DNA from: PALSA-612 sp963773055
Lineage (GTDB): Bacteria; Actinomycetota; Thermoleophilia; Gaiellales; Gaiellaceae
DNA: 64,000 nucleotides
NCBI GenBank assembly: GCA_963773055.1
Contig: CAVYZL010000003.1
Span: 620,001-684,000, forward strand
Direction: 5' to 3'
Shown: positions 36,073 to 45,812 of the stretch, piece by piece
Position numbering within the stretch: position 1 is the first letter of the stretch
Layout of the letters: each line of letters begins with the position of its first letter
Position numbers and translations under genes: made by a program
Notes under the pieces: generated by a model
What the model saw: the letters and a program-made list of their open reading frames with translations, nothing else
What the model was told of the DNA's origin: nothing
Database searches by the model: none

Positions 36073-36087
36073 CCGAGCTCCGCTCGG
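36073..36087 (-). terminator. Possible terminator after the acyl-CoA ligase gene
   Basis: CCGAGC-TCC-GCTCGG, a 6-bp stem with a 3-base loop, 48 bases after the ligase stop and before the TetR promoter. Weak, no U run. Confidence 0.35.
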
Positions 36088-36134
36088 AGTGGGCGAGGAG
36101 TCGGAACGTTGGCCTGCTGTCGGTGGTCGCGCGG

Positions 36135-37743
36135 CTAATCCACGGAAGCCGGCGCGGGCTCGGCGGCGAACAGCTCCCGGAGCGCGGTCTTCTTGAACTT
36201 GCCGACGCCCGTCTTCGGGATCTCGTCGACGAACTCGAACCGGTCCGGAATCCACCACTTCGCACACGTTCCGGCGAGGAACTCGCGTAGCTCCTCCCCG
36301 GTCGCGGTCTGACCGGGCTTGAGGACGACGACGCCGAGCGGGCGCTCCGTCCACTTCTCGTCCGGGATCGCGATCACGGCCGCCTCGGCGACTGCCGGGT
36401 GGCCCATCAGCGTGTTCTCGAGCTGCACGGAGGAGATCCACTCGCCGCCCGACTTGATCACGTCCTTCGTCCGGTCCTGGATCCGGATGAAGCCACGCGG
36501 ATGCATCGAGACGATGTCGCCGGTCTTGAACCAGCCGTCGTCCGTCCAGCGGTCTGCCTGCTCCGGCGTGTCGTAGTAGCCGGACGCGACCCACGGACCG
36601 CGGATCTCGAGCTCGCCCATCGCCTCGTCGTCCCACGGGATCTCGTTGCCGTCGCCGTCCTTGGCTCGGAGCTCGACGAACGGCAGCGCGATGCCCTGCA
36701 GCTCGATGTAGTCGAGCTGCGTCGGCCAGTCGGCGTCCTTCAGATCGCCGATCAGATCCGAGGTCGAGGCGACCGGCGACGTCTCGGTCATGCCCCAGCC
36801 GTGGACGACGGCGAGGCCGTGGCGCTTGTACGCGTCGATCATCGCGCGAGGGGGCGCCGATCCTCCGCAGAGCATTCCCTTGAGCGCGCGCGAGGTCCCA
36901 CTTGCCGGGGGTCGCCTCGAGCTGCGCGAGGATGCCGAGCCAGATCGTCGGCACGCCTGCCGTCCACGTCACCTGCTCTTGCTCGAAGGCGTCGAGCAGG
37001 CTCTCGCCGTCGAGGTGGGGGCCGGGGTAGACGAGCTTTGCCCCGAGCATCGTCGCTAGGTACGGGTAGCCCCAGGCGTTCGCGTGGAACATCGGCACGA
37101 CGGGGAGGAACGTGTCGGCCTGCGACAGCGAGAGGCCGAGCGGAGCGCCCGAGGCGACCCCGAGCGTGTGGAGGATCGTCGACCGGTGCGAGTAGACGAC
37201 GCCCTTCGGCATTCCGGTCGTGCCGCTCGTGTAGCACATGGCCGCAGCAGCGTTCTCGTCGAGCTCAGGATCCTTCCAGTCGTCCGGGTCGGCGGAGGCG
37301 AGCAAGTCCTCGTAGTCGTCCTCGACGACGATCACGTGCTCGATCTGCGTCTCGGCTTTGAACTGGTCGAGACAGGGGAGCAGCGACCGGTCGACGATCA
37401 CCGCCTTGTCGCCCGCGTGCGTCGCGATGTACGCGAGGTCGGCCGGGTGGAGGCGGAGGTTGAGCGTGTGCAGGACAAAGCCGCCGCAGGGAATGCCGAG
37501 GTAGCACTCGTGGTGCACGTAGTGGTTCCAGGCGAGGGTCGCGACGCGGTCGCCCGGCTCGAGGCCGAGGTTCTGGAGGGCAACGGCGAGCTGCTTCGAC
37601 CGGCGCACCGACTCGCCGACCGTGTAGCGGTGGAAGCTCTTGTCCGGCATCCGCGTGACGATCTCCTGCTGCGAGAAGTACGTCTCGGCGCGGCGCAACA
37701 GCGGCGGCAGCGTCAGCTGGAAGTCCATCATCTGTCCGCGCAT
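36135..37743 (-). CDS. Long-chain/medium-chain acyl-CoA ligase (one frameshift)
   Basis: About 535 residues, AMP-forming acyl-CoA synthetase. YTSGTTGMPKGVVYSHRS is the phosphate-binding loop, HGWGMTETSP the adenine motif, and GWFKTGDIVSMHPRGFIRIQDRTKDVIKSGGEWIS the hinge and Lys-containing core; the catalytic Lys is near KTGVGKFKK at the end. The frame changes by one base near 36882. MQ/MxxVPLTL-like start (MRGQMMDFQLTLPPLLRR) fits the family. It activates fatty or related acids with ATP and CoA, feeding the dehydrogenases. Confidence 0.88.
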
Positions 37744-37766
37744 CTGGGTCAAACCGTAACCCCTTC

Positions 37767-38561
37767 TCAGTCTCCGAGCAACGCCTTGATCAGCACGCGG
37801 TCGCGCATGCGGTCGGGAAGCCGTTCGATCGCGGCCCGGATCTTCGCGTCGCGCCCGACGAGGTAGCGCGTCTGAGGCCGCTCGGAGAGGAGGGCGTGCT
37901 CGATCGCGCGCGCCACGATCTCCGGCGGTGCCGCGCTCCCGGCGGCGCGCTTTGCGGCCAGGCGGCGGAACGCCTCCATCCTCCGGCCGTAGCGCTCGTT
38001 CGCCTCGGCGGGAAGCTCGTCGAGCAGCGGCCGCGGCTTCGTCCAGATCGGCGTCGCGATCGTGCCCGGCTCGACGATCGCCACATGGATGCCGTCGGGC
38101 GCGAGCTCGACGCGCAGCGAGTCGGCCATCGCCTCGAGCGCGTGCTTGGACATCGCGTACGCGCCGAGGAACGGCAGCGCGCTCTTGCCCGCGATCGAGC
38201 CGACGACGACGATCCGGCCCTTCGCTGCGCGGATCGCCGGTAGGAACGCCTGCGTGACGGCGAGCTGGCCGATGACGTTCACCTCGAGCTGGTCGCGCAG
38301 TGCGTCGAGCGGGAGGTATTCGAGGGGCGCGGCGACGGCGATGCCGGCGTTGTTCACGAGCCCGTCGAGGCGGTCGACGGACGCGGCCGCTGCGGCGATC
38401 TGCTCGGCGTCGGTGACGTCGAGGATCAGCTCCTCTGTCCCCTCCGGCGCGTCGCCCGCCTTCCGCACCCCGGCGAGCACCCGGCCGCCGGCGGCCGCGA
38501 ACCGGGTCGCGCACGCGGCGCCGATCCCAGTCGACGCCCCCGTGATGAGGACCGTCTTCAC
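37767..38561 (-). CDS. Short-chain dehydrogenase/reductase
   Basis: 264 residues. VLITGASTGIGAACATRFAAAGGRV, LVNNAGIAVAAPLEYL, GSIAGKSALPFLGAYAMSKHALEAM (Ser and YxxxK) and VEPGTIATPIW are complete. The long C-terminal tail (RRMEAFRRLAAKRAAG..., ETRYLVGRDAKI) is typical of the retinol-dehydrogenase-like/17-beta-HSD-like group that often acts on steroids or long-chain alcohols. GTG start eight bases after the short acyl-CoA dehydrogenase stop. Confidence 0.88.
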   Translation of the reverse strand: MKTVLITGASTGIGAACATRFAAAGGRVLAGVRKAGDAPEGTEELILDVTDAEQIAAAAASVDRLDGLVNNAGIAVAAPLEYLPLDALRDQLEVNVIGQLAVTQAFLPAIRAAKGRIVVVGSIAGKSALPFLGAYAMSKHALEAMADSLRVELAPDGIHVAIVEPGTIATPIWTKPRPLLDELPAEANERYGRRMEAFRRLAAKRAAGSAAPPEIVARAIEHALLSERPQTRYLVGRDAKIRAAIERLPDRMRDRVLIKALLGD

Positions 38562-38568
38562 GCGAGGT

Positions 38569-39321
38569 CTAGCCGAGCAGCAGGTCGGCGATCTCTGCGC
38601 GCTGCTTCGCCGGGTAGCCGCCGAAGGCCTCGATCCACTGCGCCCGCTTGTAGTAGCGGTGAAGCGGGTGCTCCCACGTGAAGCCGATGCCGCCGTGCAC
38701 CTGGATCGAGCGCTCGCACGCGGCGACGGCGGCCTCGGAAGCCTGGGCCTTCGCCGCGAGCGCTGCCACCGTCGCGTCCGCCTCGCCCTCGGCCACGCAC
38801 CATGCCGCCCAGTAGGTGAGGGAGCGCGCGAGCTCGGTCTCGACGTACGTATCGACGATCGGGTGGGAGACGGCCTGGTAGATGCCGATCGGCTTGCCGA
38901 ACTGCTCGCGCGACTTGGCGTGCTCGACGGCGAGCTCGAGCGCCTTCTGCGCGATGCCGACCGCTTCGGCGGCGAGCGCCGTGAACGCCCGCGCCTTCGA
39001 GACCGGCCCGTCGAGCGAGACCTCCTCCATCTCGTACTTCCGCTCCCCGCGGGCGACGAGCGCCTGCTCGTCGGACGAGAGCTGCGGCAGCGCGACGCCG
39101 ACGGTGGCGAAGTACGGGCCCGGGTAGAGCGCGCGGCCGAGCTCCTCGAAGAGCACGGCCTCCTCGACGAAGCCGAGCCCCGCTCCACCCGATTCCTCCG
39201 GCACGGAGACTCCGAGCCAGCCGAGCTCCGCGAGCTCGTCCCAGCTCGGCTCGCGCTCCTCGAGCAAAGCGCGCGCCTGGCGGCGGAGCTCGTCCTGCTC
39301 TTCGGTGAACGCAAATCTCAC
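38569..39321 (-). CDS. Short acyl-CoA dehydrogenase subunit lacking the middle domain
   Basis: 250 residues instead of 370-400. The N-terminal helical domain (FTEEQDELRRQARALL, LGWLGVSVPEESGGAGLG) joins after a short linker (LVARGERKYEMEEVSLDGPVSK) directly to the C-terminal helical domain (AFTALAAEAVGIAQKALELAVEHAKSREQFGKPIGIYQAVSH, IQVHGGIGFTWEHPLHRYYKRAQ). The beta-barrel domain that holds FAD is almost absent, with no frame break. The gene is one base from the full-length ACAD gene, so it is probably the second subunit of a heteromeric enzyme, as in the FadE26-27/ChsE1-E2 steroid enzymes. Confidence 0.85.
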   Translation of the reverse strand: MRFAFTEEQDELRRQARALLEEREPSWDELAELGWLGVSVPEESGGAGLGFVEEAVLFEELGRALYPGPYFATVGVALPQLSSDEQALVARGERKYEMEEVSLDGPVSKARAFTALAAEAVGIAQKALELAVEHAKSREQFGKPIGIYQAVSHPIVDTYVETELARSLTYWAAWCVAEGEADATVAALAAKAQASEAAVAACERSIQVHGGIGFTWEHPLHRYYKRAQWIEAFGGYPAKQRAEIADLLLG

Positions 39322-40440
39322 TCATCTGCTCCTCGGAAGGCCGAGCACGCGCTCGGCGATGATGTTCCGGAGGATCTCCGAGGTGCCCGCCTCGATCGTG
39401 TTGCCGCGCGAGCGGAGCTGCTGGTAGCGCCACCAGCCGTCGCCGTCGACGCCGTCCTCGATCTCGAGCGCGAGCTTCGTCAGCCGCTGGTTCTGCTCCG
39501 ACCAGTGGAGCTTCGAGACCGAGCCCTCAGGCCCGGGGATGCCGGTCTCGACGAGCTTCGTCAGCGCGCGGTAGTTCGTGAGCTTGAGGGCCTGGAGCTC
39601 GATCCACTCCTGCGCGACCATGTCGCGGAGGCGGGAGTCGTTCATGCCGCGCTGCTTCGCGAGCGCGATCAGCTTGCGAACGGAAACCTCGAGCGTGCCG
39701 GTGAGCGCGAAGCCGAGCGTGCCCCGCTCGTGCAGGAGCGTCGTCATCGCGACCGCCCATCCATTGCCGATCTCGTCGAGGACGTTCTCGACGGGCACCT
39801 CGACGTTCTCGAAGAAGATCTCGTTGAAGTCCGCGTCGCCCGTGATGTGGCGGATCGGCCGCACCTCGACGCCCGGCGAGTGCATGTCGACGACCATGTA
39901 CGTGAGGCCCGCGTGACGCTGTGACTCGGGGTCGGAGCGCGTGACGAGGATGCACCAGTCCGCGATGTGCGCGTAGGACGACCAGATCTTCTGGCCGTTG
40001 ACGACGAAGTGCCCGTCGCGGAGCTCGGCGCTCGTCCGCGCCGCGGACAGGTCGGAGCCCGCGCCCGGCTCGGAGAAACCCTGGCACCAGATCTCCTCGC
40101 CGGAGAGGATGTTCGCGAGGTAGCGCTGCTTCTGCTCCTCCGTCCCGTGGGCGATGATCGTCGGCCCGGCCATGCCGAGCCCGATCACCCCGAGGTGGGT
40201 CGGCGCCTCGGCGCGCGCCCACTCCTCGAGCAGGATCGCCTGCTCGGAGTACGAGCCGCCGCCGCCGCCGTACTCCTTCGGCCACGTAAGGCCCGCGTAG
40301 CCCGCGTCGTAGATCTTCCTGCTCCAGGCCTTCTTCGCTTCGGTGTCGGGCAGGCCCTCGAGGCCCGGGTTGTGCTCGTCGAGCCACGCGCGAACCTCCG
40401 CGCGGAACGTCGCTTCCTCGGGCGTGTCGCGGAGCTGCAC
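39322..40440 (-). CDS. Acyl-CoA dehydrogenase, partner subunit
   Basis: 372 residues with all three domains. CQGFSEPGAGSDLSAARTSAE is the FAD motif; VNGQKIWSSYAHIADWCILVTRSD and FNEIFFENVEVPVENVL belong to the middle domain; RSRGNTIEAGTSEILRNIIAERVLGLPR closes it. The GTG start has TAGGGT six bases upstream, a leaderless pattern. The motif set (TWPKEYGGGG start, GNTIEAGTSEI end) is that of actinobacterial steroid-type FadE proteins. Confidence 0.9.
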   Translation of the reverse strand: MQLRDTPEEATFRAEVRAWLDEHNPGLEGLPDTEAKKAWSRKIYDAGYAGLTWPKEYGGGGGSYSEQAILLEEWARAEAPTHLGVIGLGMAGPTIIAHGTEEQKQRYLANILSGEEIWCQGFSEPGAGSDLSAARTSAELRDGHFVVNGQKIWSSYAHIADWCILVTRSDPESQRHAGLTYMVVDMHSPGVEVRPIRHITGDADFNEIFFENVEVPVENVLDEIGNGWAVAMTTLLHERGTLGFALTGTLEVSVRKLIALAKQRGMNDSRLRDMVAQEWIELQALKLTNYRALTKLVETGIPGPEGSVSKLHWSEQNQRLTKLALEIEDGVDGDGWWRYQQLRSRGNTIEAGTSEILRNIIAERVLGLPRSR

Positions 40441-40449
40441 GGGAAGACC

Positions 40450-43400
40450 CTATATCGCGTCGAGGCCGACCGCGGCGAGTCGCTCTCGGAACCGTGCGGC
40501 GAGCATGACGTCGCCCTTCGCGTCGGAGATCTCCAGAGCCTTGCGCAGCGTGCACTGCACCGCCTCGTCGTGCTTGCCCGGAGCGCGAGCGTCTCCGCGA
40601 GGTAGGCAGTGCGCGACCGTCGCGCCCAGTAGTAATCCGTGGTCTCGCGAGCTCGACTGTGCGCCGACCGACTCTTCGGCCTGTCGAGCCTGCCTGCGTT
40701 GGCAAGGAGCGGCCCCATCGATGAAGCCGATGAAGCGAAGTTGATGATGTCGTCCGCTGCCGTCGTCGCGCGTGCGCGGTCGAGCATTCGTGCGTCTCGT
40801 CGAAGCGCTCCCGGTTGAGCAGGACGCAGGCGAGCATCGGCCGAGAGGGTCGGGTAATAGGACTGATCGCCGAGGCTGTCGAGCAGTGCGAGACCTTCGC
40901 GAAGTGCCATGCTCGGCTCGGTCGAGGTCGCCGCCGTTCGAACCACTCGATGCGCCCATCGAAAGCGATCGCTACGGCCGTCCAGATCGATCCGGCTTCG
41001 CCGAAGACGTCCGGGCTCGCCGCGACGAGCTCCCCCGCCTCCGTCAGCTCGCCTCGCATCCCGAGCAGCATTCCGATCACCAACATCTTCTGCGCCTCGG
41101 CCAGAGGGTACGTCCTCCGGAGCAAGCAGCGCGCAATCGCTCGATCGCCACGTCGACCGGACCGAGGACGGCATATACGCATTGCGCATCCGGCGGACGC
41201 GTAACCAGTGGCCGAGCAGCGCTGTGAGATGCTCCGCCCGCGCGAGATGCCGCGAGCGCCGCGCTCGCAGGCGGCTGATCGTGTCCGCGGCCCTGGCAGA
41301 GGTTCGTCGCCTCTCCAGGCGACGGCCCACCAGTACCAGGCATGACCTGCTCGATCGCCCGCCGCCTCGAACACCGATCGCGCCTCCTCACGAAATGCTC
41401 GCGCTCCTCGGCCGGGAGCTCGGCAGCGCCGGAGAAGGCGAGCGCTGCGAGCGTGACGCTGGCTCGAGCTCGCGTGAGTGGGTCCGCGGACGAGCGCGCC
41501 CCTGTCGACCGTCTCGAGGAAGTCCGCCGTCGCCTGTCTCCCAGTAGGCCAGCGCGAGCTCCGGCGCGAAGAGCGAGTTGCTCTTCTACGGGAAGTACCG
41601 CCATCGCGCGCTCGAGGAACGTCCTGCGGCCTGGAAGTCACCGTGGTCGAGAGCGGTCTTGCCGGCGGCGGCCAGATGATCGGAAGCGCGTTCCGCGACC
41701 ACTGCGAGCGCCCGATCTCCGGGATCGAGTTCGCTGCGATAGCGGTGAGCCTGCTCGAGGTGGTAACCGAGGATCTCGTCCCGCTCGACGAGCTCATGGT
41801 GCTCGAGCCAGTCGGCGAACTGCTCGTGGAGCTCGGCGCGCGTCGCCTTGGCAGCGACTCGTACGCGGCGTCCCGGATCAGCAGGTGGCGAAAGCGGAAC
41901 GCCTCGTCATCGACGAAGGCGGAGGTGTCCGGGCGGATCAGCTCCTTCCGCACGAGCGTGGAGAGATGCGACTCGACGTCCGACCCGACCGAGGCCGGAG
42001 CGAGCTCCGCGACCGAGCCGCGGTGGAAGACCTCGCCCTCGACCGAGCCGCGCTCGATGACGACGCGTTCGTCGCCGCCTAGCGCGTCGAGACGTGCCTG
42101 AAGCAGCGCGTGGATCGTCGGCGGCACGACGATCTCGTCGCCCTCGTCGCGCTCGCGCACCATCGCGAGCATCTCCTCGACGTAGAGCGGGTTTCCCTCC
42201 GACGTCTTGACGATGCGCTCGCGCGTCTCGGCGTCGAGTCGCGCATCGGCCACGAGGTTCTCGATCAGCTCCTCGCACTCGTCCTCGCCGAGCGGCTCGA
42301 GCAGCAGCGAAGTCGCGTTGAGCTTCCCGCCTCCCCAGCCGGGCCGCGCGTCGAGGAGCTCGGTTCGCGCCACGCAGAGGAGGAAGATCGGCGCGTCGCG
42401 CGAGAGATCGGCGACGTGCTCGACGAGGTCGAGGAACGTCGGCTCGGCCCACTGGAGATCGTCGAGGAGGACGACCTGCGGCCGCTCCGCGCGCGCGCTT
42501 CGAGCAGCCGGCGGAAGGCGAGCTGGGTCTCGGCGGCGGAGCTCCCGAGCACCGCGTCGGGGTCGACGCCGCTCGCGATCAGCATCTCGACGAGCGGCCA
42601 GTACGTGATCCCTTCGCCGTAGTGGAGGCACCGGCCCTGCAGGACGTCGGCCGCCCCGCCGACGCGTGCTCGAGGAAGTCGGCCACGAGCCGTGACTTCC
42701 CGATCCCCGCCGGGCCGAGCAGGGTGAAGAGGCGGCACGTCGCGGTCGGCGACAGCGTCCTCGTAGTCGCGGCGAAGGCGCTGCCGCTCCCGCTCGCGTC
42801 CGACGAGCGGCCGCTCGAGATGGCGCGTCGACGCGGCTCCGCGCCCGCGAGCACCTCGACGAGCCGGAATGCCGCGACCGGCTCGGACTTCCCCTTCAGC
42901 GCGAGCGGCTCGACCGGCCTCGACGTCGCACGGCGTCGCGCACGAGCAGGCGCGTTTCGCTGCCGATCAGCGACGTCGCCCGGGGCGGCCGCCTGCTCGA
43001 GACGCGCGGCCACGTTGACGGCGTCGCCGGTGACGAGCGTCTCGCCCTGGCCGCCGACGACCACCTCACCGGTGTTGACGCCGATCCGCGCCTCGAGGCC
43101 GTGTGCCGCGACGCGCATCGCGCATCTCCGACGCCGCGCGCACCGCGCGGAGAGCGTCGTCCTCGTGCGAGACGGGGATGCCGAAGACGGCCATCACCGC
43201 GTCGCCGACGAACTTCTCCACCGTGCCGCCGTGCCGCTCGAGGATCGCGCGGAGGTCCTCGAAGTAGCGGCGCATGCGCGCGCGGAGCGCCTCGGGGTCG
43301 GTGGACTCGCCGAGCGCCGTCGAGCCGACGAGGTCGCAGAAGAGGATCGTGACGACCTTGCGGCTCTCGCGCTCGGGCTCGGCGCTCGCGAGCGGCGCTG

Positions 43401-43465
43401 CCGCAGGCGTTGCAGAAGCGCGCGTCGTCGGGGTTGTCCCGGCCACAGCTCGGGCACGTGGTCAT
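40450..43465 (-). pseudogene. Zinc-ribbon adenylate cyclase-AAA-TPR regulator, many frameshifts
   Basis: About 1,000 codons if repaired. In order: a zinc ribbon (CPSCGRDNPDDARFCNACG), a class III nucleotide cyclase domain (VVTILFCDLVGSTALGES, GGTVEKFVGDAVMAVFG, IGVNTGEVVVG, GDAVNVAARLE), an AAA/STAND ATPase (LLGPAGIGKSRLVADFLEHA, VLLDDLQWAEPTFLDLVEHV) and a long TPR-like helical tail ending at 40450. At least ten one-base frame changes occur (for example near 43390, 43125, 42950, 42660, 42500, 41860 and several in the tail). It starts six bases after the hydroxyacid oxidase stop. Either a decayed gene or, more likely, poor sequence. Confidence 0.8.
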
Positions 43466-43470
43466 GTCGA

Positions 43471-44616
43471 CTACGAGAGGATCGACGCGTCGAGGTCGCG
43501 CACCGACGAGAGGCCGGCGAGCGCCATCGTGATGTCCGTCTCCGCCCAGAGCTGGCGCAGCACCTCCTCGACGCCCTCCTGGCCGCCGACCGCGAGCCCG
43601 TAGGCGTACGGGCGGCCGACCATGACCGCGTCGGCGCCGAGCGCGAGCGCCTTGACGACGTCAGCGCCGTGGCGGATGCCGCCGTCCATGAGCACGGTTG
43701 CGTCGTGGCCGAGCGCCTCGCGCACCTCGACGAGCGCGTCGAGCGCCGCGACGCCGCCGTCCACCTGCCGCCCGCCGTGGTTCGAGACGATCACGCCCTC
43801 GACGCCCGCGTCGCGTGCGAGCACGGCGTCCTCGCCCGTGAGCACACCTTTGACGAGCATCGGCAGCGAGGTCAGCTCGCGGAGCCAGGCGAGGTCGTCC
43901 CACGTCAGCTGGAGATGCGGGAACGTCGCGAGCATCATCGCCGCGGCCGTCAGCTGGTCCTCCTCGGGCGGCTTGTCCAGCTTCGCCCGGAACACCGGGT
44001 CGGTGAAGAACTGCGCACAGCCCTCGCCCTTGATGAACGGGAGGTACGCCTTTCGCAGGTCGCGCGGGCGCCAGCCGAGGATCGGCGTGTCGAGCGTGAC
44101 GACGACGCGCCGAGAAGCCGGCCGCCTCGGCGCGTTGCAGGAGGCTCCGATGATCTCGCGGTCGTTGATCCAGTAGAGCTGGAACCAGCGCGGCGCGTCC
44201 CCCATCGCCTCGGCGATCTCCTCGATCGACGTGGACGCCGCGCTCGAGAGGGTGAACGGGATGCCGAGCTCGGCGGCCGCCCGCGCGACGGCGACCTCGC
44301 CCTCCGGGTGCGCGATCGAGAGCACGCCGACGGGGGCGAGAAGGAACGGGGCGGGGGAAGTCGTGCCGAGGATCTCGACCCCGAGCTCCCGCTTGGTGTT
44401 GCCCGTCAGCATGCGCGGCCGGATGCGCCGGCGCTCGAACGCCTCGCGGTTCGCGCGCATCGTCGACTCGCCGCCTGCTCCGCCCGCGATGTAGTCGAAC
44501 GCGCCTGGATCGAGCTTCTCGCGGGCGAGCGACTCCCACTCCTCGGCCGCCACAGGCCACGGGCACTCGCCCTGGATGTAGATCGCGTTCTGGACGCTGG
44601 TGCCGTCGAAGCTCAC
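43471..44616 (-). CDS. FMN-dependent alpha-hydroxyacid oxidase/dehydrogenase
   Basis: 381 residues of the LldD/lactate-monooxygenase/glycolate-oxidase family. FDYIAGGAGGESTMRANREAFERRRI opens the barrel; APVGVLSIAHPEGE, FTLSSAASTSIEEIA, FQLYW, the FMN-binding LPMLVKGVLTGEDA, and the catalytic VIVSNHGGRQVDGG (His and Arg) and LMDGGIRHGADVVKALALGADAVMVGRP are intact. Between 44105 and 44155 two opposite one-base shifts change about 14 residues (EIIGASCNAPRRPASRR where EIIGSLLQRAEAAGFSA-like is expected), probably errors. GTG start overlaps the thioesterase stop (GTGA). Confidence 0.88.
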   Translation of the reverse strand: MSFDGTSVQNAIYIQGECPWPVAAEEWESLAREKLDPGAFDYIAGGAGGESTMRANREAFERRRIRPRMLTGNTKRELGVEILGTTSPAPFLLAPVGVLSIAHPEGEVAVARAAAELGIPFTLSSAASTSIEEIAEAMGDAPRWFQLYWINDREIIGASCNAPRRPASRRVVVTLDTPILGWRPRDLRKAYLPFIKGEGCAQFFTDPVFRAKLDKPPEEDQLTAAAMMLATFPHLQLTWDDLAWLRELTSLPMLVKGVLTGEDAVLARDAGVEGVIVSNHGGRQVDGGVAALDALVEVREALGHDATVLMDGGIRHGADVVKALALGADAVMVGRPYAYGLAVGGQEGVEEVLRQLWAETDITMALAGLSSVRDLDASILS

Positions 44617-45008
44617 GCCGCCGCCTCCAGGCGTGCGCGCTCGTCGTCCGTCAGCGGACGTGAGGTACGCGCCTCCGGATCCCAGGCCGCGAACACGCAC
44701 TCCGTCTCCGCGGCCACTCGCCCGTCGGACGCCGCCCGCAGCTCGAGGTGCAAGGTGACGCTCGACGTGCCGAGGCGGACGAGACGCGCGATCCCCGTCA
44801 CCTGCTCGTCGGCGAGCCGCAGCTCCGAGCGGTAGTCGGTCGCGAGGCGGACGACGACGTAGTTCCACACCTCTCGGTCGCCGAGCCCCAGCACCTCCCG
44901 GAACCAGTCGTCGACGATCTCCTCGCCATACGTCTGGTAGACGGCCTGGTTGACGTGGCCGAATGCGTCGAGGTCTCGCCAGCGGATGTCGATGCGCTTC
45001 TCGGTCAA
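44613..45008 (-). CDS. Acyl-CoA thioester hydrolase (YbgC/FadM-like)
   Basis: 131 residues, hotdog fold. RWRDLDAFGHVNQAVYQTYGEEIVDDWF is the YbgC-like catalytic segment (Asp and GHVN), followed by YVVVRLATDYRSELRLADEQVTGIARLVRLGTSSVTLHLEL. The TTG start (45008) is supported by TAGGCT seven bases upstream and by no better alternative. It starts a unit with the hydroxyacid oxidase. Confidence 0.87.
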   Translation of the reverse strand: MTEKRIDIRWRDLDAFGHVNQAVYQTYGEEIVDDWFREVLGLGDREVWNYVVVRLATDYRSELRLADEQVTGIARLVRLGTSSVTLHLELRAASDGRVAAETECVFAAWDPEARTSRPLTDDERARLEAAA

Positions 45009-45014
45009 GCGCAA

Positions 45015-45021
45015 TAGCCTA
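45015..45021. promoter_or_regulatory. Shared symmetric -10 element for divergent leaderless genes
   Basis: The seven bases TAGCCTA read TAGCCT on the plus strand (seven bases before GTG 45028) and TAGGCT on the minus strand (seven bases before TTG 45008). Both starts are 19 bases apart. One symmetric hexamer would therefore direct RNA polymerase in both directions and both mRNAs would begin at their start codons. Confidence 0.6.
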
Positions 45022-45027
45022 TGCCCC

Positions 45028-45432
45028 GTGACGAGCGATCGCATCGCCGTGGGAGACGCCTCCGAGCAGATCAGGTTCGACGTCGAGAAGGGCGCGATCG
45101 TGCGCCTGGCAGAGGCGATCGGCGACGACAATCCCGCGTATCGCGAAGGCAGCATCGCTCCGCCGACCTTCCCGACGACGTTCAACTTCCAACTGCCGAT
45201 CCCGTCGCTCCGGACGATCGACCCCGCGCGCTTCATCCACGGCGAGCAGGAGTACGTCTATGAGCGCCCGCTGCGCGCCGGCGAGATCGTCACCTGTCAG
45301 GCGAAGATCGCGAACGTGACCGAGAAGGAGACGAAGCTCGGCACCGCGCGTTTCGTGCTCGTCGAGACGGAGGGCCGCGACGCCGCCGGCGAGCTCGTGT
45401 TCACCGGCCGCGCGACGTTGCTGGTGCGATGA
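45028..45432 (+). CDS. MaoC-like N-terminal hotdog subunit (FAS1-like dehydratase)
   Basis: 134 residues, hotdog fold of the MaoC-N type: IVRLAEAIGDDNPAYREGSIAPPTFPTTF is the substrate-side segment, FIHGEQEYVYERPLRAGEIVTCQAKI the second. Such proteins pair with a MaoC-C protein to hydrate enoyl-CoA (HadA/HadB-like or ChsH1/H2-like). Here the partner gene follows with an ATGA overlap. GTG start, leaderless pattern. Confidence 0.87.
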   Translation: MTSDRIAVGDASEQIRFDVEKGAIVRLAEAIGDDNPAYREGSIAPPTFPTTFNFQLPIPSLRTIDPARFIHGEQEYVYERPLRAGEIVTCQAKIANVTEKETKLGTARFVLVETEGRDAAGELVFTGRATLLVR

Positions 45433-45812
45433 AGGCAGGCGACGAGCTGACGCCGCTCGTGAAGGAGCCCGTGACGCGGGTCCAGCTCGTGCAGTACGCG
45501 GGCGCATCGGGCGACTTCAACCCGATCCACTGGGACCCGGAACGCGGCGCCGAGATGGGCCTCGGCGGCGTGATCGCGCACGGGATGCTGAGCATGGGCT
45601 TCCTCGGCCAGTACGCGACGAGCCTCGCGGGGCCGGAGGCAGTCCACCGGCTGAAGGTGCGCTTCGGCGCGATGGTGCGGCCCGGCGACGTGCTCACGTG
45701 CAAGGGCGTTGTCCGCGAGGTCGACGGGACGCGAGCGACGATCGACATCTGGGCGGAGAACGAACAGGGCGAAAAGGTGACAACCGGCGAGGCGGAGGTG
45801 GAGATCGGATGA
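45429..45812 (+). CDS. MaoC-like enoyl-CoA hydratase subunit
   Basis: 127 residues. The hydratase-2 motif YAGASGDFNPIHWDPERGAEMGLGGVIAHGML holds the catalytic Asp and His. It forms the active site against the FAS1-like partner encoded just before. The ATG overlaps the stop of that gene; the end overlaps the SDR start (ATGA). Confidence 0.9.
   Translation: MKAGDELTPLVKEPVTRVQLVQYAGASGDFNPIHWDPERGAEMGLGGVIAHGMLSMGFLGQYATSLAGPEAVHRLKVRFGAMVRPGDVLTCKGVVREVDGTRATIDIWAENEQGEKVTTGEAEVEIG

Noticed and set aside
34894..38514. A continuous 1,206-codon minus-strand frame across thioesterase, TetR, ligase and SDR genes
   Set aside because: It joins pieces of several real genes in and out of frame; the conserved motifs switch frame inside it, so it is not one protein.
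40450..43465. Several separate regulators instead of one
   Set aside because: Zinc ribbon, cyclase, AAA and TPR motifs appear in the usual order of one known protein type and each break is a one-base shift.
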